NCBI RefSeq assembly: GCF_000712975.1
Contig: NZ_JHQL01000005.1
Coordinates: 1-64,000 of the forward strand
Direction of reading: 5' to 3'
DNA length: 64,000 nucleotides
DNA from: Vreelandella neptunia
Lineage (GTDB): Bacteria > Pseudomonadota > Gammaproteobacteria > Pseudomonadales > Halomonadaceae
The notes under the pieces are model-generated. The model worked only from the letters and a program-made list of their open reading frames with translations. It was not told where the DNA came from and did not search any database. Of the stretch, positions 10,161 through 19,274 are shown one piece after another. The position numbers and the translations under genes were made by a program. The stretch's first letter is position 1, and every line of letters begins with the position of its first letter.

Positions 10161-10346
10161 AACGGTTCCTTCACTTAACAGTAGAAAAAACATGACGCAG
10201 GCCGCACAAGAGGCGAGACCATGGTCGAAAATGCACTATTATGCTTGCATCGCGCGCAGTTTTCAGCTAAACAAGCATCCCTTTGGCGTGCGATCGTGGC
10301 ACACGCTCATGGTCGATCAGCAGTCACATACGTAAGGGGCACTCCC

Positions 10347-10784
10347 ATGCCAGTAGCGGAAAAGAAACCGGAAGCGTCCAAGTCCTTCACCCCGTATGAG
10401 CCAGCACCGGGCGAAGAGTATATGAACGAGAAGCAGCTCGCGCACTTCCGCCAGCTCCTTCTAGACTGGAAACAGGATCTCATGGAAGAGGTGGATCGTA
10501 CCGTACGCCACCTGCAAGAAGACGCTAACAACTACGCCGACCCCGCTGACCGCGCGACTCAAGAAGAGGGCTTCAGCCTGGAGCTGCGTACTCGGGATCG
10601 CGAACGCAAGTTGTTAAAAAAGATCAACGAAACCATCGAAAAAATCGATGAAGACGACTACGGTTTCTGTGAAGCCTGTGGCGTTGAAATCGGTATTCGC
10701 CGTCTTGAAGCCCGGCCCACAGCAACGCTATGCGTTGACTGCAAAACGTTGGCAGAGCTAAAAGAAAAACAGCTCGGTGGCTAA
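10347..10784 (+). CDS. dksA: RNA polymerase-binding regulator DksA
   Basis: Binds the RNA polymerase secondary channel and, with ppGpp, retunes rRNA and amino-acid promoters. The product has 145 residues: a coiled coil with the acidic tip NYADPADRATQEE, then a C4 zinc finger (CEACG ... CVDC, 17-residue spacing), all four cysteines present. The ATG at 10347 follows AAGGGG. The longer frame from 10221 adds 42 residues with no family match, and the length here fits E. coli DksA (151). It is followed by a terminator. Confidence 0.95.
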   Translation: MPVAEKKPEASKSFTPYEPAPGEEYMNEKQLAHFRQLLLDWKQDLMEEVDRTVRHLQEDANNYADPADRATQEEGFSLELRTRDRERKLLKKINETIEKIDEDDYGFCEACGVEIGIRRLEARPTATLCVDCKTLAELKEKQLGG

Positions 10785-10801
10785 CCATCGACGCTAATAC
10801 G

Positions 10802-10845
10802 CTACAAGCTGCTAGTTTATTACAAGCTAGTTTGTTGCAAGCTAA
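10802..10845 (+). repeat. Imperfect tandem repeat after dksA
   Basis: Three tandem copies of a short unit around CAAGCTAGTTTGTT (bases about 10802-10845) lie between the dksA stop and its terminator. They look like local slippage. No coding role is seen. Confidence 0.4.
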
Positions 10846-10852
10846 AGCGTCC

Positions 10853-10882
10853 AACGGGCACCCTTGAGGTGTCCGTTTTTGT
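10853..10882 (+). terminator. Intrinsic terminator of dksA
   Basis: AACGGGCACC at 10853-10862 pairs with GGTGTCCGTT at 10868-10877 (one G-U), with a 5-nt loop and a T-rich tail. It separates dksA from gluQ. Confidence 0.85.
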
Positions 10883-10960
10883 TTGTCATCTTGCCTTTAT
10901 CTCTATACCTATCATCATTGTTAACTGCTAGCGCTAATTGAACAACCAATTCGGGCTGTC

Positions 10961-11848
10961 ATGACCCATACCTCGTACTACCGGGGCCGCTTTGCTCCCA
11001 CACCGTCAGGGCCGCTTCATCTTGGCTCGCTCGTTGCCGCTCTAGGCAGCTACTTAGATGCCCGCGCTGTAGGCGGCCAGTGGCTGGTTCGTATCGAGGA
11101 TAGTGATCCTCCACGCTGCCCCCCTGGCGCTGGCGATACAATTCTACGTCAGCTTAATGCCTTTGGGCTTCATTGGGATGAAGAAATTCGCTGGCAACAT
11201 AACCGTTATGAGGCTTACCAGCAGGCGCTTGATGAACTGGTGGCCAAAGGCTTAGCTTACCCATGCAGCTGTTCACGCAAACAGTGGCAGGCATTTTCCG
11301 TTTATCCTGGGTGGTGCCGTGAGGGGTTAAGCGATCCTACCAAGCCGGTTGCTTGGCGACTGCGCAGCGATCTGGCAAAGCGCCCAATTACTTGGCAGGA
11401 TCGGCTTTTTGGTTTCCAACAGTTCGACCCTAACGCTTTGGGTGATGTTGTACTCAAACGAAAAGATCAGCTGTGGGCTTATCAGCTTGCTGTCGTCGTG
11501 GATGACGCAGATCAAGGCATTACCGACATAGTACGCGGCTATGACCTGCTTGATAACACACCATGGCAAGGCCAGTTACAAGAAGCGCTTGGCTTACCAA
11601 TACCTCGCTACCTGCATTTACCGCTCGTGGTTACGCACGATGGCCAAAAGCTCTCTAAACAAAATCTGGCTCCTGCATTAGCCGAAGATCCTGCCGGTAT
11701 TCGCCAACAGCTGTTTAAAGCACTGCAACTACTCGATCAAGCGCCACCTGACACACTGGCTCAAGAGTCGCCAGAAACGCAGCTACGCTGGGCAATGGCA
11801 CATTGGTCTGTTGAACGGCTCGTTGCCAACGCCCATCGCCGTTATTAA
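10961..11848 (+). CDS. gluQ: Glutamyl-Q tRNA(Asp) synthetase
   Basis: Truncated GluRS paralogue that attaches glutamate to queuosine 34 of tRNA-Asp, lacking the anticodon-binding domain. The 295-residue product begins with [21 protein letters not shown] (HIGH-like HLGS) and carries zinc ligands in [10 protein letters not shown] and YPGWCREG, then a KLSKQN KMSKS-equivalent. Pseudomonas and E. coli both keep it next to dksA, as here. The upstream gap is about 175 bp and contains the dksA terminator. Confidence 0.94.
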   Translation: MTHTSYYRGRFAPTPSGPLHLGSLVAALGSYLDARAVGGQWLVRIEDSDPPRCPPGAGDTILRQLNAFGLHWDEEIRWQHNRYEAYQQALDELVAKGLAYPCSCSRKQWQAFSVYPGWCREGLSDPTKPVAWRLRSDLAKRPITWQDRLFGFQQFDPNALGDVVLKRKDQLWAYQLAVVVDDADQGITDIVRGYDLLDNTPWQGQLQEALGLPIPRYLHLPLVVTHDGQKLSKQNLAPALAEDPAGIRQQLFKALQLLDQAPPDTLAQESPETQLRWAMAHWSVERLVANAHRRY

Positions 11849-11861
11849 TTAGAGCCTTAAT

Positions 11862-12038
11862 ATGTACGTTTATCGGATTATGCTGTTTTTAGTTTTTGGC
11901 GGATATTTGCTTTCGCCGTTGTTGATGGACGGCTGGGGAGATCCAAGCGTTGCCTGGTATCGCCCGTTTGCTATTTGGGGCGGTCTGATTGCGCTAACGC
12001 TATGGCTTGAGCAAAAAAGGAAGTTAGATGAGCGTTGA
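11862..12038 (+). CDS. CbrX-like small membrane protein overlapping cbrA
   Basis: An ORF of 58 codons, ATG 11862 to TGA 12036-12038. It encodes two predicted transmembrane segments (about residues 5-22 and 36-49) joined by a Trp/Pro-containing loop, with a basic/acidic tail. It begins 13 bp after gluQ and overlaps the first 11 bases of cbrA in another frame, so cbrA translation is likely coupled to it. Pseudomonas has a small ORF, cbrX, in the same place overlapping cbrA. I match by position and size, not by alignment. The AAAAGG before the cbrA start lies inside this ORF. Confidence 0.75.
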   Translation: MYVYRIMLFLVFGGYLLSPLLMDGWGDPSVAWYRPFAIWGGLIALTLWLEQKRKLDER

Positions 12039-14973
12039 GCTGTTGGGGGTTGTGCTACTGGGCTTAGGGTATCTGTCCTTACTATTTGCCTGCGGCATGG
12101 CCGTTGAGCGTGGCTGGGTGCCCGTACGCATTACCCGCCACCCTATTGTGTATACCCTAGCACTAGGCGTATACGCCAGCGCGTGGGCAATTTATGGCAG
12201 TGTGGAACTTGCGGCAAAAGCAGGGTTTGGTTATTTAGCGTATTACCTAGGCGCAGCCGGAGCTTTTTTGCTAGCCCCTGTTCTACTGGTACCCATACAA
12301 CGCATCACCCGCACCTACCAACTCTCTTCGCTTGCGGATCTATTTGCATTTCGCTACCGGTCCCGCTGGGCGGGCACCCTGGTAACCTTGATCAGCCTGT
12401 TAGCGGTGATGCCGCTGCTGGGAATACAGGTGCAGACCTTAAGCGATGCCGTCTTCTTACTCACCGGTAGCCGCTACAGCGCGGCGGTCACTCTGTTATT
12501 CTGCGGCGTGATTGCAGGTTGCGCGGTGCTATTTGGAGCGCGACATAGCCACCGTCATCGTCACGACACACTCCTCAGCGTGATTGCGTTTGAATCAATC
12601 ATCAAACTACTGGCGATGCTAGGGCTAGGTGCCATTGCTCTCTGGTGGGTGTTTGACGGGCCAAGCGGTTTACAGCAGTGGTTAGAAGGACCAGGAGCCG
12701 CTGTTCAAGCCGCAACGCCCCAACTCGAAGCCCCGCAGTGGCGCACGCTGTTACTACTATTCTTTGCCGCCGCGTTCATGATGCCGCACTTGTTTCAGAT
12801 TACCTTTGCAGAAAGTCTGTCTCGCCACACCCTACTTCAAGCCAGCTGGACACTACCGCTGTTTCTCATGCTGATGGCGCTTCCAGTACCCTTAATCTGG
12901 TGGGCCGCCCAATCAGTAAACGAGACAATTCCCGTCGCGGCCTACGCTGCCTTTTTGATGTCAGAACACTGGTGGGTGGGCGCCTTAGCCTTTATCGGTG
13001 GCCTAGCCGCCGCCAGCGGCACCATGATGATGATTGCACTGGCTCTTTCGGGCATGGTGCTCAACCATGTGGTACTTGTGGCGCGCCCACCGGAAGCACG
13101 CAGCGACTTATATGGCTGGCTATTATGGCTACGTCGCGGATTAGTCGTTGCTGTGATTGCAGGCGGATGGCTATTTGCAGAAAGCGTCGGCCGGTACCAC
13201 TCGCTGACAAACCTGGGGCTTGCTGCGTTTGTCGGCATGGCACAGTGCCTACCCGGCATGCTGGCATTGCTGTACTGGCCCGGCGCGAACCGTAAGGGCA
13301 TGATTGCTGGGCTAATGGGAGGCATCATCATTTGGCTGTGGGGTCTATGGCTGCCGCTACTATTTGATATCCCCACGTTCTCACTATCTCTAACCCCGCT
13401 GATGTCCGTGAACGCGCCACTTTGGTACAACGTTACGCTGGTTTCTCTGGCAGTTAATATTTTACTGCTGATCATTGTGTCGCTATTTACCCGCATTTCA
13501 GAAGGCGAGCGCTCTGCGGCGGAAGCGTGCTCCGTCGATGCCGTCATTCGTTCAAAACGCCTACCACTGGAAGCAGCAACAGCGGGAGATTTTTCCACGT
13601 ATCTTGCCCAAGCGCTGGGTGATGAGGCTGCCAGCCGCGAAGTTGACCGCGCACTCACAGCGCTAAACCTAACACCCCAAGAGCGCCGCCCCTATGCCCT
13701 ACGCCGCCTGCGCGATCGGATTCAGGCGAACTTATCTGGTTTAATGGGGCCTTCTGTCGCAAGGGATATTGTTGATCGCTACTTGCCCTATCGCCATGAC
13801 GATGCGCCCGTCACTGACGATATTCATTTTGTTGAAAGCCGCCTTGAAGCCTATCGTTCGCGGCTCACTGGACTGGCTCGGGAGTTGGATGGCTTGCGCC
13901 GTCATCACCGGCAAACGCTTGCCTATCTGCCCGTAGGTTTGTGCGTGCTAGGCGACGATGATGAACTATTAATGTGGAATCAGGCGCTATCGCTACTTTC
14001 CGGAATTAGCGGCGATAGCGTGATTGGCTCACGCCGCGACAGCCTGCCTTCACCCTGGCCTAATTTGCTGGGAAGCGTGCTTAATGCCAGTCAAACACCG
14101 CTGTATAAACAAGCGGTATCGCTGCATGGCAAGGATTACTTCCTCACCCTGCATAAAGCGGTGTTAAGCGGCCACGACAGCCGTGGCGGCAGCGTGATTC
14201 TGGTGGAAGACCATACGGAAATGAAGTGGCTAGAAGAGGAGCTTGTACACGCAGCGCGCTTGGCATCTATAGGACAACTTGCAGCGGGCGTGGCGCATGA
14301 AATCGGCAACCCCATTACCGGAATTTCATCGCTGGCGCAAAATCTACGTTATGACACGGATGATCCTGCACTGCTGGAAACGGCCGACCAAATTCAACAG
14401 TTAACCCAGCGGGTTACCAAAATCGTGAACTCACTGGTTGGATTTGCCCATGGTGGCCGACAGACCTTGCCACTGCCAACCTCTCCTGCCTCGCTTTCCA
14501 CCATTAGTGCAGATGCGCTGCACTTGATCCATTTAGCGCGCTCGGGAGAGGATGTAAGCTTTACCAACGCTTGCCCGGATGACATCGTGGTACGTGGCGA
14601 TGCCCAGCGTTTAACCCAGGTCATGGTCAACTTACTGAGCAACGCCAAAGACGCTTGCGACGCTCAGGGCACGGTGCATATTGAAGCAGGCAAACAGGCA
14701 AGCCATGCGTGGTGGCGGGTTACCGATAGTGGCCACGGGATTGACCCTAGCGTGAAACATCGCCTTTTTGAGCCGTTCACCACGACCAAGCCTGCAGGCC
14801 AAGGAACTGGGCTTGGGCTCTCGTTGGCTTATCAAATTATCAATGAGCACCAAGGCAAAATAGAGGTGGCGTCACCGCCTCCAGGAAAGCCTCGCGGCAC
14901 TGCCATTACGCTTTGGCTACCGCTTTACCAACAGGATGATCACCTACCTCATGCCCAGGATACTGATTGTTGA
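12028..14973 (+). CDS. cbrA: CbrA-type sensor kinase with SLC5 transporter domain
   Basis: Membrane histidine kinase of 981 residues. About residues 1-490 form a sodium/solute symporter (SLC5) module with some 13 hydrophobic helices. A linker of about 100 residues and a PAS-like region (about 620-735) follow. The H-box lies near 750 ([20 protein letters not shown]), then N-box [13 protein letters not shown]1 DSGHGID and G2 [10 protein letters not shown]. It overlaps the CbrX-like ORF upstream and cbrB downstream (23 bp). In Pseudomonas CbrA controls carbon/nitrogen utilisation through CbrB. Gene order here (dksA-gluQ-cbrA-cbrB-pcnB) is the same. The ligand is unknown. Confidence 0.9.
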   Translation: MSVELLGVVLLGLGYLSLLFACGMAVERGWVPVRITRHPIVYTLALGVYASAWAIYGSVELAAKAGFGYLAYYLGAAGAFLLAPVLLVPIQRITRTYQLSSLADLFAFRYRSRWAGTLVTLISLLAVMPLLGIQVQTLSDAVFLLTGSRYSAAVTLLFCGVIAGCAVLFGARHSHRHRHDTLLSVIAFESIIKLLAMLGLGAIALWWVFDGPSGLQQWLEGPGAAVQAATPQLEAPQWRTLLLLFFAAAFMMPHLFQITFAESLSRHTLLQASWTLPLFLMLMALPVPLIWWAAQSVNETIPVAAYAAFLMSEHWWVGALAFIGGLAAASGTMMMIALALSGMVLNHVVLVARPPEARSDLYGWLLWLRRGLVVAVIAGGWLFAESVGRYHSLTNLGLAAFVGMAQCLPGMLALLYWPGANRKGMIAGLMGGIIIWLWGLWLPLLFDIPTFSLSLTPLMSVNAPLWYNVTLVSLAVNILLLIIVSLFTRISEGERSAAEACSVDAVIRSKRLPLEAATAGDFSTYLAQALGDEAASREVDRALTALNLTPQERRPYALRRLRDRIQANLSGLMGPSVARDIVDRYLPYRHDDAPVTDDIHFVESRLEAYRSRLTGLARELDGLRRHHRQTLAYLPVGLCVLGDDDELLMWNQALSLLSGISGDSVIGSRRDSLPSPWPNLLGSVLNASQTPLYKQAVSLHGKDYFLTLHKAVLSGHDSRGGSVILVEDHTEMKWLEEELVHAARLASIGQLAAGVAHEIGNPITGISSLAQNLRYDTDDPALLETADQIQQLTQRVTKIVNSLVGFAHGGRQTLPLPTSPASLSTISADALHLIHLARSGEDVSFTNACPDDIVVRGDAQRLTQVMVNLLSNAKDACDAQGTVHIEAGKQASHAWWRVTDSGHGIDPSVKHRLFEPFTTTKPAGQGTGLGLSLAYQIINEHQGKIEVASPPPGKPRGTAITLWLPLYQQDDHLPHAQDTDC

Positions 14974-16336
14974 AGATGAAGCGATTATTCGCAGCGCGTT
15001 AAAGCGTCTACTCGAACGTCACCGCTATATCGTCAGCGAAGCGGCCAGCGCAGAAGAGGCACGTGAGCTGGCTCCTAGCGAATTTGATCTAGTGATTAGC
15101 GATTTGCGACTGCCCGGTGATCCTGGCACCGCACTAATTGAGGCCGCTGCACCCGCGCCAGTACTCATTATGACAAGCTATGCCAGCATGCGCTCAGCAG
15201 TCGATGCGCTTAAGCAAGGGGCTGTGGACTATGTTGCTAAGCCGTTTGATCACACCGAGCTGTTAGAAACCGTCGAACGCATTCTACACAAACAGTCGAT
15301 GCAACAAGGCACGCCGCCAGACATCACCGATGAAGGGGGTGGTCGCCAAACCATGATTGGCGATTGCACCGCTATGCAGCAGGTTTATACCCGCATTCGT
15401 AAGACCGCCCCCGCAGACGTTACCGTACTAATTCAAGGAGAGTCTGGCACAGGTAAAGAACTTGTTGCTCGTGCCATCCATCAGCAAAGCAAGCGCGCAA
15501 AAGCACCGCTAATTTGTGTCAACTGCGCGGCAATACCTGAGACGCTAATTGAGTCAGAACTGTTTGGGCATGAGAAGGGAGCGTTTACCGGCGCTAGCGC
15601 TGCCCGAACGGGGCTAGTCGAAGCTGCCGACGGTGGCACGCTGTTTTTAGATGAAATTGGTGAATTACCGCTAGATGCCCAGGCGCGGCTACTGCGAGTG
15701 CTGCAAGAGGGCGAAATCCGTAAAATTGGCTCCGTAGAAACACGCCATGTAGATGTGCGATTGATTGCCGCCACTCACAGGGATTTGCGCGCACTGTCAA
15801 AAAGCGGAGAATTTCGGCTTGATCTCTACTACCGTCTCAATGTTATGCAGATAGAACTGCCACCACTGCGTGACCGTGAAGAAGACGTGTTGAAGATAGC
15901 CGATATCCTACTAGATAAAGCCTGCAAGCGTCATGACCGCCAAGGTCTTCGCTTGTCACGAGCCTCCCGACAAGATCTACGCGATTACCCTTGGCCAGGT
16001 AACGTTCGCGAGCTTGAAAATGCGTTAGAAAGAGGCGTGATTCTCGCTGAAGGCCATTTAATTCACCCAGATGACCTAGGCCTTGGTCCTGTTACCAACC
16101 GACCTCACTCCTCTACAGGTAACGGCTCCACATTAGCCAATGAATCGTCAGCGCCAAACGGTGACGACGACGACCTCTCCCTTGAGGACTATTTTCAGCA
16201 TTTTGTGCTAGAGCATCAGGATCAAATGAGTGAAACCGAATTAGCCCAAAAATTAGGGATCAGTCGTAAAAATTTATGGGAGAGGCGCCAGCGCCTAGGC
16301 ATTCCACGTAAAAAAACCGCGCGCCGCCCCACTTAG
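14951..16336 (+). CDS. cbrB: CbrB-type sigma-54 response regulator
   Basis: NtrC-family activator of 461 residues: receiver domain (phospho-acceptor Asp in [10 protein letters not shown]), AAA+ domain with Walker A GESGTGKE and the sigma-54 contact loop GAFTGA, Walker [11 protein letters not shown], and a Fis-type HTH at the C-terminus ([21 protein letters not shown]). The start [10 protein letters not shown] matches Pseudomonas CbrB; an ATG at 14936 would add five residues. It overlaps cbrA by 23 bp. The intact GAFTGA predicts action at sigma-54 promoters, and one lies 231 bp past its stop codon. Confidence 0.92.
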   Translation: MPRILIVEDEAIIRSALKRLLERHRYIVSEAASAEEARELAPSEFDLVISDLRLPGDPGTALIEAAAPAPVLIMTSYASMRSAVDALKQGAVDYVAKPFDHTELLETVERILHKQSMQQGTPPDITDEGGGRQTMIGDCTAMQQVYTRIRKTAPADVTVLIQGESGTGKELVARAIHQQSKRAKAPLICVNCAAIPETLIESELFGHEKGAFTGASAARTGLVEAADGGTLFLDEIGELPLDAQARLLRVLQEGEIRKIGSVETRHVDVRLIAATHRDLRALSKSGEFRLDLYYRLNVMQIELPPLRDREEDVLKIADILLDKACKRHDRQGLRLSRASRQDLRDYPWPGNVRELENALERGVILAEGHLIHPDDLGLGPVTNRPHSSTGNGSTLANESSAPNGDDDDLSLEDYFQHFVLEHQDQMSETELAQKLGISRKNLWERRQRLGIPRKKTARRPT

Positions 16337-16441
16337 GCGGCGGCACAGCTTGCTGATAAACCACTCTACCAACTCTCTCTACGACTAACGTCCAATAGAT
16401 TGATTTGCATAAGAAATATCCAGAATTCTCACGTTAGACAC

Positions 16442-16492
16442 TGTTACCTTCCCACACAACACGCACTCAGAATCGGTTAAAAATGGGTAACA
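16442..16492 (+). promoter_or_regulatory. Candidate CbrB enhancer half-sites
   Basis: TGTTAC at 16442-16447 and its inverse GTAACA at 16487-16492 lie about 100-150 bp upstream of the predicted sigma-54 transcription start, the usual distance for an NtrC-type enhancer. Assigning them to CbrB is inference from location and symmetry. Confidence 0.4.
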
Positions 16493-16566
16493 CTATCGGC
16501 TGTGATTAGTTCCTTGTCATGGGCAATAAATTTCAAGTCTATGAAAATAAAAGAATAAACAATGAG

Positions 16567-16582
16567 TGGCACAGCAAGTGCA
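16567..16582 (+). promoter_or_regulatory. Sigma-54 promoter (-24/-12)
   Basis: TGGCACAGCAAGTGCA matches the sigma-54 consensus TGGCAC-N5-TTGCW at every fixed position but one (G for the first T of TTGC). The invariant GG and GC are separated by the required 10 bases. Predicted start is near G16593. It lies downstream of cbrB, whose product is a sigma-54 activator. Confidence 0.8.
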
Positions 16583-16592
16583 ATATTACTGG

Positions 16593-17056
16593 GTAAGAAG
16601 AACAAAATGGGCAGCGCGGACGTCACTAACAAAAACAATACGACACCGCCCCAACCTGAGCCAAAACAAAAACAACAGGGCCAGGTAGAGATAACAGCAC
16701 AAACAAAAACAATAGGCTTGAGTCTCATACCTTGCTAGCGCTAAGAAGAATAAGCGCAGCGAACAATAATAACAGCCAGCAAGTGCCCAAAAAGGACGCG
16801 ACGTACACAAAGAATCTGCTTTCAAACAAAAATAATAGCAGCATGTGTGTACACCCCGGAACCAATAACAATTCGCCGGGAGAAAAAGTTCGCGGTTGGA
16901 TTATTGTTTTGAATACGAGGCGGTCGGAATCAGACTGGTTCTTACGCCTACCGACTGCGGTGCGTATTCAGGGCGATGTGCCATCATGAAGAAAAACAGC
17001 AGCATGGACGCTGATTGTCTGCTTTATAGGGGAGGCTCTTGTAGCCTCCCCTTTCC
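16593..17056 (+). ncRNA. crcZ: CrcZ-like Hfq/Crc-sequestering sRNA
   Basis: Predicted RNA of about 460 nt between cbrB and pcnB, the exact locus of crcZ in Pseudomonas. It starts just after a sigma-54 promoter and ends at a perfect hairpin terminator. It contains nine runs of AAN triplets, the A-rich motif bound by Hfq with Crc: 16595-16605, 16628-16640, 16665-16676, 16702-16713, 16743-16754, 16762-16773, 16825-16836, 16864-16872 and 16989-16997. Established in Pseudomonas: CbrB/RpoN drives CrcZ, which titrates Hfq/Crc and relieves catabolite repression. Inferred: the same job here. Open frames crossing it are low-complexity and resemble no family. Confidence 0.78.
17028..17056 (+). terminator. 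Intrinsic terminator of the CrcZ-like RNA
   Basis: AGGGGAGGCT (17028-17037) and AGCCTCCCCT (17043-17052) form a perfect 10-bp stem with a 5-nt loop, followed by TTCC. The T-tail is short. Confidence 0.75.
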
Positions 17057-17224
17057 GCGTTTAAAGCAGTCGTCTTTTACAAACCCTATTCGAGTGCTTT
17101 GCAAGCCTCAAGGGGTCGGCTACACTCAGCAACTTACCGCGAACCATGCGGTCATTTTTTCGCTACGTTTCTCGATACCGTTTATCGATACTGTTTTCGA
17201 TACCTTGCGAGTCGATATCGCCGC

Positions 17225-18610
17225 ATGTTTAAAGGATTTACCCGTTTACTACATAGCCCGGGAGAGCACTTGAAATCCCTGCTCGATTCCCCAGAGAGCG
17301 CCGCTGATGCGCTCAGTCCCCGTATTATTCCGCGCTCCGAGCACCCAGTTTCTCGTCAGCAAATCAGTGAGGCCGCGTTAAAGGTACTCTACCGCCTCAA
17401 TGGCGCTGGTTTTGATGCCTATCTGGTCGGTGGCTGTATTCGTGACGCATTGCTGGGCAAAATGCCGAAAGATTTCGATGTTGCCACAAATGCAACGCCG
17501 GAGCAGGTGCGCGATCTGTTCCGCAATTCGCGGCTGATTGGTAGGCGCTTTCGCATTGTGCATGTGCGCTTTGGCCGCGAAGTCATTGAAGTCACGACCT
17601 TTCGGGGTAAACCACAGGACGAGCACGGCGATCATATCGCCCAGCAGTCTGATGACGGTCTGCTGTTGCGAGACAATGTATGGGGCAGCATCGAAGAAGA
17701 CGCTCTACGCCGCGACTTCACCGTAAATGCGCTGTACTACAATATCGCTGATTTCACGATTCATGACTTTGCTAACGGCGCGCGTGATATTGAGTCGCGT
17801 ACCCTGCGTCTGATTGGCGACCCCGTTACCCGTTACCGAGAAGACCCAGTGCGCATGCTGCGCGCAGTGCGCTTTGCAGCCAAGCTTGATTTCACCATTG
17901 AGCCTTCTACCGAAGAGCCGATGTATGATTTGGCACCGTTGTTACTGCAAATTCCGCCCGCCCGTTTGTTTGATGAAGTGCTTAAGTTATTCATGTCGGG
18001 ACATGGCCTAATTACCTTCCGCTTATTAAGCCATTACAACTTGTTTGGCATGCTGTTTCCCGAAGCGGAAGAAGCCATGGCGGATGCGGCCTGGGCTGAA
18101 GATCTGATAGAACAAGCGCTCACCAACACCGACAAGCGGATTGCAGAAGGACGGCCAGTCACGCCCGCCTTCCTGCTAGCCGCTTTTTTGTGGGCACCAG
18201 TGGCGCACCGCCAAGCAGAGCTTGAGCGAGAAGGCATGCCCTCGATTCCAGCGTTGCAAACCGCTGCGCAGCAGGTAGTTACACGTCAGTTACAGCATAT
18301 TTCGATACCCAAGCGCTTTGGCATGCCTATGCGCGATATTTGGGAGTTACAAGCACGCCTTCCTCTTCGACGTGGCAAGCGGGCATTTCAAACTCGCGAA
18401 CATCCACGCTTCCGAGCTGCCTATGACCTGCTGCTATTACGTGAACAAGCGGGCGAAATACCGCGTGGTTTAGGTGATTGGTGGAACGCCTTCCAACAAG
18501 GCGATGAACACGAACAGCTTCGGCTTCTACAAAAAGTGGGTAGTGATCCGGCAAGCCAAGGCGACCGTCGCCGTAAAAAACGCCGTAAACCGCGTAAAAC
18601 AGAGCAGTGA
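17225..18610 (+). CDS. pcnB: Poly(A) polymerase I
   Basis: Adds 3' poly(A) tails that promote RNA decay. The product has 461 residues from ATG 17225. The nucleotidyltransferase core is LVGGCIRDALLGKMPKDFDVATNAT, with GG...RD and the catalytic DxD, followed by RNA-binding helices and a very basic C-terminus (RRRKKRRKPRKTEQ). Start choice: ATG 17225 gives MFKGFTRLLHSP, like the Pseudomonas N-terminus, but has no ribosome site. An in-frame TTG at 17270 has GGGAG six bases upstream and would give 446 residues; E. coli pcnB is reported to use a non-ATG start. folK follows after 7 bp. Confidence 0.92.
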   Translation: MFKGFTRLLHSPGEHLKSLLDSPESAADALSPRIIPRSEHPVSRQQISEAALKVLYRLNGAGFDAYLVGGCIRDALLGKMPKDFDVATNATPEQVRDLFRNSRLIGRRFRIVHVRFGREVIEVTTFRGKPQDEHGDHIAQQSDDGLLLRDNVWGSIEEDALRRDFTVNALYYNIADFTIHDFANGARDIESRTLRLIGDPVTRYREDPVRMLRAVRFAAKLDFTIEPSTEEPMYDLAPLLLQIPPARLFDEVLKLFMSGHGLITFRLLSHYNLFGMLFPEAEEAMADAAWAEDLIEQALTNTDKRIAEGRPVTPAFLLAAFLWAPVAHRQAELEREGMPSIPALQTAAQQVVTRQLQHISIPKRFGMPMRDIWELQARLPLRRGKRAFQTREHPRFRAAYDLLLLREQAGEIPRGLGDWWNAFQQGDEHEQLRLLQKVGSDPASQGDRRRKKRRKPRKTEQ

Positions 18611-18617
18611 GAACGCA

Positions 18618-19139
18618 ATGTCGCTTGCTTATATTGGTCTAGGCAGCAATCTGGATAATCCTGTTGCTCATGTTTGCCAAGCCTTGCGAGAGCTTAACGA
18701 ACTGCCGCTTTGCCAGCTTGTGACTCAATCGTCCTTGTACGCAACGCGGCCAATAGGGCCACAAGATCAGCCCGACTTTATTAATGCCGTGGCAGCCCTT
18801 GAAACCTCGCTTTCGCCACTAGCACTGCTTGACCAGCTGCAAGGACTAGAACAGCGACACCGCCGTCGGCGGCTGCGTCACTGGGGGCCGCGCACGCTGG
18901 ATTTGGACCTGCTGCTTTACGGTCAAAGTACGATCTTGCACCCTAGGCTCCAAGTTCCTCATCCTCATATGCATGAACGCGCCTTTGTACTAGCGCCTCT
19001 TGAAGAACTGGTGTCAGCTACGCACTCTGAGCCAATACTGCTTTACCAACAGCCGCTTACCGAGTGGCTAAAACATCTTGAGCAATGCGATATACAACGG
19101 TTGAGCGAGGCAGATGTCACCGCTACTGCTACCGTCTGA
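18618..19139 (+). CDS. folK: 2-amino-4-hydroxy-6-hydroxymethyldihydropteridine pyrophosphokinase
   Basis: Transfers pyrophosphate from ATP to hydroxymethyl-dihydropterin in folate synthesis. The product has 173 residues with N-terminal AYIGLGSNLDNP and the signature GPRTLDLDLLLYG (about 92-104) holding the magnesium-binding Asp pair. The ATG at 18618 lies 7 bp after the pcnB stop, so it is coupled to pcnB; the longer frame inside pcnB is not protein-like. It precedes panB by 135 bp. Confidence 0.94.
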   Translation: MSLAYIGLGSNLDNPVAHVCQALRELNELPLCQLVTQSSLYATRPIGPQDQPDFINAVAALETSLSPLALLDQLQGLEQRHRRRRLRHWGPRTLDLDLLLYGQSTILHPRLQVPHPHMHERAFVLAPLEELVSATHSEPILLYQQPLTEWLKHLEQCDIQRLSEADVTATATV

Positions 19140-19274
19140 CACAAATCTCGACACCAAGCCCCCATTCAGGTAACAATTGCCAGCTACGCCACTTCACGCT
19201 TGCAAGGATGCAACGTTAATAATGGTCGGCTGCCCACGTCGCATCGGCCCACTTAGACACTACGAGAGCACGCC

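Noticed and set aside
16477..16825. Minus-strand open frames (83 and 79 codons) in the cbrB-pcnB gap
   Set aside because: They are the complement of the A-rich motifs, giving Leu/Phe/Cys-rich low-complexity strings with no ribosome site; the non-coding RNA explains the region better.
16732..17273. Plus-strand open frames in the same gap
   Set aside because: Asn/Lys-rich or mixed sequences crossing the terminator hairpin, with no recognisable domain.
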